A stretch of DNA of 64,000 nt from Dichetophora obliterata (Eukaryota > Arthropoda > Insecta > Diptera > Sciomyzidae), in NCBI GenBank assembly GCA_963920525.1, contig OY986435.1:221644899-221708898 (forward strand), read 5' to 3'. Below, one piece after another: positions 58,709-64,000 of the stretch (positions within the stretch are counted from its first letter, which is position 1; every line of letters begins with the position of its first letter). Under the pieces are notes generated by a model, which searched no databases, was not told the origin of the DNA, and worked only from the letters and a program-made list of their open reading frames with translations. A program made the translations under genes and the position numbers.

Positions 58709-61700
58709 TCTTGCAGTTTGGCAAAGAAAAACTTGCGTAGAAAATTATGAAAAATTTGTATTTCAGCCTGCTTGAAAATTAATAAATTTGCATATGAATT
58801 GCATTTGATTGGAGTTTTCAAGCTTTGTTGCCAGCAAGACGCGGTTAGTCCATCAGACCGTCAGTCATTTCTTTACTAATTACCAAACATTAGAGGTCGT
58901 AATAAACGCGCGCGTAGCTTCTTATTAAAGGTCATTAACGGGTGGTATTTCATTCAGGGGTCACACATGGGCCACATACTGGTCCTCTTTACTTTTTCCG
59001 TTGGATTTTCACTATGGATTTGTGTTGGACTGAGTGTAACTCAAGATATACATATGCATGGTTACATATGTGATTTTAATTGTTGCTACGTGTGCATGTG
59101 TAAGCAGTAAATTATTTTGACGCAACATTGATGATGATTGAAGTAATTACATAATCTGTACAAGTTATATCAAAAAATAAGACTGGATTTATTATACCTT
59201 AGATTATTAAAAACAACAAAATACGCAATACATTTGTAAATATTTTATTAATTTTAATTATTTATAAAACACGGTAAAAAAAATAACAGAATGGAAAAAT
59301 TGGCATGTTACATAGTGGAGGTTGTAGACCTGGTAGAATATAAGATAACTGCATACTTGGTTTTTTGAATCCACCTCCAAATTTGGATATATGTACATAT
59401 GTACATTAGCGAAAATTCAATGGGGTCTTTATTAAAAGTATGCGATTGTGCCTCAAATCAAGTGGGTTAAAATTTCAGAGCGATCGGAATAAGCTTAACT
59501 GCGCACTCATAAAAATGCGGCAATGTAAAATTAACGTTTTGCAATGTTATTTCCCATGCAAATCAGAAAACCTTAATTTTACGATTAAAAATTTTAAGTT
59601 GTACATGTATAATGTTGAATTGATAATAATAATATCAAATTCATAATATAATGTTGAACGCTGCAATTCTTATGGCCTTATTTTGTAAAACGCACGTAAT
59701 CACCTCACTTGGGGTTTTTTTTTGACATATTTTACCTTTAGCTAAAATGAATTTTTAATATTTTTTCGTAGAACATATGTGTTAAGGTCTTCTAATTCCA
59801 AATCTAAAAAATTAATGGTCGCTCTCATCTGGTTTAGAAGTTATAGGGGTCCAAAGTTGAAAAATGGGCTAAAAAACTTGCTATATTTTTGCTATATATA
59901 AACAAAATGGGTATTAAAAGAAATTAAATTACCTTTCTTAATACTTAAATCTTTAAGTATCAACCATTTTGCATCAAAATTCAACGAGTATAAATTATAC
60001 CAAGAGATTGCTTCATCCAGCGTTCCAACTTCTTTCCAGACTATCAGCCATCCACCGACAGAAAAACCAAAACAATGACAACCAACGAGTTTTTGTACTC
60101 GTTATTGACGCATTGCTGTGAGTAAGAAGAAGTAAACATGAAAATGAATACGACAAGTAACGAAAGGAGAAGAAAACAATATTATAAGTATGTATGTGAA
60201 TGAAAATGTAACTTCTATTTGCCACAACTTTTACAGCTTATTTTTTTGTGTTAATTTTTGGGATCTTCTTGTGTTTGACGAATTGATGTTGTTTCTAGCT
60301 GGACATTGTTGTTGCGATTTTATTCTTGCTAGATTTTGGTTGCATCTGCAAATAATAATTTTTTCATTAGCCGAATAAAAAGACGGAATTCAGATTCGGC
60401 TAAAGAAATAATTATTCTTTAATAAGGAGTTGCAAATATGTTTTTTTTTCATGAAGAGAAGAAAATTGCTTGTTACCCATTTGCTTTAATGTTGTTGAAA
60501 TGGTTTTTATGTAGGTATTTTATTAAAAGATACCAAAGTTACAAGCAGTCATGATTTTATTTTAAGAAATTTATTTAAGAAAATGATTTTATTTTTTATT
60601 AAAATGTCAATTTTACGACAAAACCATTGATCGTAGATGCATGTATATATATATATATAGTATAGAATAGTATAGATATATATTAATATTATATTTATTA
60701 TTATATACACATATACTTATAATTTTATTAGTATTCTTATTAGGTTATCTTAAACCACCAACAAAAATATACCTATCTGCCCAATCAGAAAACCCTGCAA
60801 GCATAATCAAAAGTATATTTTGATTCAATTGGAAAATATTTAAGAATTCCATTTCGTTATATTTAGATATTTATTTCAGATAGATTTTATGTTGAAATGT
60901 ATATAACTAATCCGAGTAAAACAATTTCATTTAGAACATTTTATTTTTTTATATATTTTTATATTCTTTGTTTATCACGTAATTAAAATGCAATGATAAA
61001 ATTTTTAACATTTATTAGAATAATTTTATAAAAATGTAATATTGTGACGAAATTTGTTGTGAGCATTTTTATCATGCATTTCTTAATTGGTTGGTTTTAA
61101 GCATTTTAAACATTTTAAAAATAAACAGTTTTAAACATAATATATATATACAGTTTTAAACATTCATAATATATATGAATTATTTCATATATATTACTTT
61201 TAAGTAAAATTTCATGTGAGTATAATTTATATAATTGTATAATAGCATAAATTGAAACGATGTTATTTTTTTTATTAAATATTTACAAGTTATTAGTTTA
61301 TTTTATGAAGTTTAAGGTATTTATTTAATACAATATGTGACTATTGTCTTCTGTACATGCTTTTATTGGGTAAATTTTTATGACCTTTTTTTGGTTTTTA
61401 AAGCATTATTAAAGCACAAGAGGTTTACATATTTTTATGTTTTTGTTCAATGTAAAAAGTGAACATTTCTGTATTTTATTACTATGTTTAGAGGTCAGTT
61501 ATATGTAAATGCAGACGTATTAACCTCGTATATGAATATTGCCATTTTTTTAAAAGTTTGAAGAATACGATACTTTTGCATCATCGGGAGAATTAAATGG
61601 CAAGTTTCATAGTTCCGTATGGTTGATCAATGGATTTAATTGTTGCGATAAATGCCAATTTTCACAGTTCTGTAAGGTTGATCAATGAATTTAATTATTG

Positions 61701-61775
61701 CGATATTAAAACTGCAAGGACCCCAATTTCAGGAAGCGTCCTTTGTTTAGAAATTGCAACAAAATTGCTTATATA
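58709..61775. other. AT-rich DNA without a recognised gene
   Basis: Includes a stretch at 59830-59930 related to sequence inside the MULE-like element (7905-8010): a TAGAAGTTATAGGGGTCCAAA-like block followed by GTATTAAAAGAAA. A 10-bp hairpin TTAGCCGAAT...ATTCGGCTAA lies at 60367-60403. A TA microsatellite lies near 60645-60690. A 57-bp tandem duplication (GGTTGATCAATG) lies at about 61595-61710. Confidence 0.4.
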
Positions 61776-62619
61776 AAGGAATTTATTGGCTTCTTGGAAA
61801 CTCTTCAGCTTCCACAAAACAAAGTTAATAAGGTGCAATGCATCAATGGGTTCAAATATACCCTAAACTCAATGATTTTGCTTGTTGATGATCTCTTCGA
61901 TCTTCGAACCAGGACTCTTTAGAGAATTTCTTCTCAGTCCTGAGATCGCAACTGGGGAGCAACACGGAACCATTAGTGAGAGAAGTGCAATACCTTTCTG
62001 CACAGATAATGTCCATGAAATTCCTGACCCATAATTTTCAGAGTCGCAGCAAAAATTGCGAAAATGACGATGATTTAATGCTAGAATGGAACTTTAACCC
62101 ATCCGATGAAGACGAAAACACCAGTCCAAATTGTCCGTCCGAAAAAATTAATAAAATAACAGTGGAAGAGTTTGAAGAATCCAGTATGAACATACCACCC
62201 TTAACTCCTTTGGAAATTCCTGTGGGCGATATTTTGTAGGATATGGATTGAAGGCAAAATTTGGAAATAAAATAAAATGCGACGCTTGTCAAGAAAATCT
62301 CTTCAAGATGGAAAGTTATTCTTTTGACTCGGAGACTTTTCTTGAAAAGAAAAATTATAGTGACACTTAGCTTCTTTTAAAAAATCCGTCAGATGAATTT
62401 TTTAACATTTGCTCACAACATTTTTCTATTTACAAATACCTATTTGAAAAAATTTGTCACGAAGCCAACTTAAAAAAGCGAATTATAGAAAGTTGCATAC
62501 AGCAAACAAACATAACAAACGCTTTGTGGTTTGATAAAACACAAGAATGTTATGAATATCGACTGATTATTCTCAAGGTTTTGATAAGAAAAAATGTGAG
62601 GTGGTTAAAAGAAAAATAG
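61776..62619 (+). pseudogene. P-element/THAP9-type transposase, C-terminal remnant
   Basis: The first frame reads KEFIGFLETLQLPQNKVNKV and FKYTLNSMILLVDD. A second frame reads SSNQDSLENFFSVLRSQLGS and NTEPLVREVQYLSAQIMSMK, the NQDxLENFFSxxR signature of P-type and THAP9-like transposases. An acidic region follows (CENDDDLMLEW, SDEDENTS). A third frame from about 62233 gives VGYGLKAKFGNKIKCDACQE and, after a stop, PSDEFFNICSQHFSIYKYLF, ending with IRKNVRWLKEK and a TAG at 62617. Two frameshifts and one internal stop disable it. The RNase H-like core upstream is not visible. A host THAP9-like gene is unlikely given the decay. Confidence 0.6.
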
Positions 62620-62826
62620 TTTCTGAAGAGTTTAAGAGAAAGGCAGATAACAGAGAAAGTAAAAATAAAAAAAAAATGCAACGACTGTTAGAATAAGAAG
62701 TATGCTGTATGCAACTTTTTGTAGTTCGCGTTTTTAGTTAAACAATTGATTTCTCAAATAAGTATTTGTAAATAGAAAAATGTTTTGCGCAACTGTAAAA
62801 GACTTCATCTCATGATTTTTTAAATG
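62381..62826. repeat. Inverted duplication of the P-type transposase C-terminal segment
   Basis: 62381-62455 reappears inverted at 62751-62826. The most conserved part, CATTTTTCTATTTACAAATA, is exact. On the minus strand the second copy encodes DEVFYSCAKHFSIYKYLFEK, a diverged version of the plus-strand SDEFFNICSQHFSIYKYLFE, so two related transposase copies lie head to head and could form a hairpin transcript. Confidence 0.75.
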
Positions 62827-63345
62827 TTCCGACTGTTACTATAGTTTTTGGTGCGTTTTGTTTTATTTATAATTTTCGCTCTAATGCCAAACCGAACAAA
62901 AACTGACCCACTGTAGGTAATGGATGGCTTAAGGTACATTCTAACATAAAATTATCATCATTTTTGCAATTATTGTTCAGACATTTTAAAAAATGTGTCA
63001 AGAAACAAAATTACAAAATTCTTGAAGATAGGAATTGAACTTATTTTACGGACGTTTCTGTAATGTAACAGAGTTGCGATAGAATTGGTTTAATCTTCCA
63101 AATATTCAAAATTTTATGTCAGGCTCAAGAGGACCAAGGCTGTCATGGTTTAGGGTAATAATTACAACATTGATGGATCGCATGTTTTAATGCATACGTT
63201 TTACTTAAAAGCTTAATGATTTCTAATTAAACAATAAAATCTTAAATTTTTCGGTGCAATTAAATGTTTCTATATTGAAGGATGCTTAAATAGATTTGTG
63301 TCCCAAAGTCTTGATATCGCAATAATTTATAATTTATACTCGTTG
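62827..63345. other. AT-rich DNA before the satellite
   Basis: No gene or clear repeat unit recognised. Confidence 0.35.
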
Positions 63346-64000
63346 TAAGATTCTTGAAAAAAAATCAAATTCCAGAAAACTTTTTTCTGAATATGCAGTC
63401 TTGTGTATATATGTATTAGAAACAATTTGGTGTATAAATCGTCCTTGTAGGATGTATGGTTTGGGAGTTATGACGGAAAAAGCACATGTTTTTGGCCAGC
63501 TTCCACTCCAAAAAGTGTTCTACAACTCCTAAACTACAAGAGATAGAGCAAACGGCATTTGGACAAAGGAGTATCCCTTCTTAAGGACGAGGACCTGGTG
63601 CTCATTTTAATGCATGAATCGTCCTTATCTGATATGTAGTTTTTATTTTAGAAAATAAATAAAAAAAAATAAAAATTGACAAAAAAGGGCACATGTAATT
63701 AACATGAAATCTAATTTTTAAAATTATTTTAAGGATACAGTCTTGTGGGCAGTAGCTTAAGGAACATTTTGATGCATAAATCGTCCTTTTATGATGTATG
63801 GTTTAGAAGTTATGGCTAAAAAATCAAAAAAATCGCAAAAAACCACGTCAAAAACTATGATTCATGTAAAAAATTTTAACTAAGATTCTTGAAAAAAAAT
63901 CAAATTCCAGAAAACTTTTTTCTGAATATGCAGTCTTGTGTATATATGTATTAGAAACAATTTGGTGTATAAATCGTCCTTGTAGGATGTATGGTTTGGG
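63346..64000 (+). repeat. Satellite with ~535-bp higher-order period, open at the window end
   Basis: 63346-63465 is identical to 63881-64000 over 120 bp, and the match stops only because the window ends. Within the 535-bp period, three related sub-units carry TGCATAAATCGTCCTT-like cores at about 63433, 63611 and 63772 and again at 63967 (spacing 178, 161, 195). This is the structure of a higher-order repeat built from diverged monomers. Confidence 0.8.

Noticed and set aside
1..64000. CRISPR arrays, operons or bacterial promoters
   Set aside because: The DNA is eukaryotic, with introns and transposons of insects. No spacer-repeat pattern with regular spacing was seen; the tandem arrays are satellites.

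Overview
The window looks like a heterochromatin-like or intergenic stretch of an insect nuclear genome, most likely a true fly (Diptera) such as a tephritid. It is strongly AT-rich, coding signal is sparse and broken, genes have short GT-AG introns, and the transposon families (piggyBac, hAT, Tc1/mariner, MULE-like, P-type, jockey-like LINEs) are typical of flies. The species cannot be fixed from sequence alone.

Only three reading frames look intact. One is a two-exon gene for a secreted DUF1091/ML-like protein (47208-47835). The second is a candidate two-exon microprotein with one membrane helix (11933-12158). The third is a full-length Tc1-type transposase on the minus strand (49633-50661), inside an element with well-preserved ends.

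Layout. 1-5.9 kb: AT-rich DNA, a pogo-type transposase remnant, and arrays of a ~141-bp repeat. 3.5-9.4 kb: two opposite copies (A and B) of an unrecognised TIR transposon family with a spliced C2H2 exon; copy B carries a MULE-like element and a MITE, and copy A shows the uninserted sequence. 9.4-11 kb: a LINE copy. 11.9-12.4 kb: the microprotein candidate and a MITE. 13-16.9 kb: a Tc1-like element split by a composite of minisatellite, tandem repeats and LINE debris. 19.1-20.5 kb: a dead Tc1/mariner element. 22.7-26 kb: a jockey-like LINE interrupted by a second LINE. 27-31.4 kb: Tc1 debris, a tRNA-derived SINE and MITEs. 31.4-38.9 kb: stacked hAT and piggyBac insertions. 41.8-46.8 kb: the third 141-bp array, a nested fold-back/hAT pair and a decayed interspersed repeat. 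47.1-49.2 kb: the host gene and quiet flanks. 49.2-58.7 kb: a hAT-bounded nest with the intact Tc1 element, a TTAA-bounded element, a second hAT, an RpS21 pseudogene and a large palindrome split by a Tc1/mariner element. 61.8-62.8 kb: a P-type transposase remnant. From 63.35 kb: a higher-order satellite running off the end.

The genes do not form a pathway. The story is layered transposition, and target-site duplications or internal paralogous empty sites let many insertions be ordered in time.
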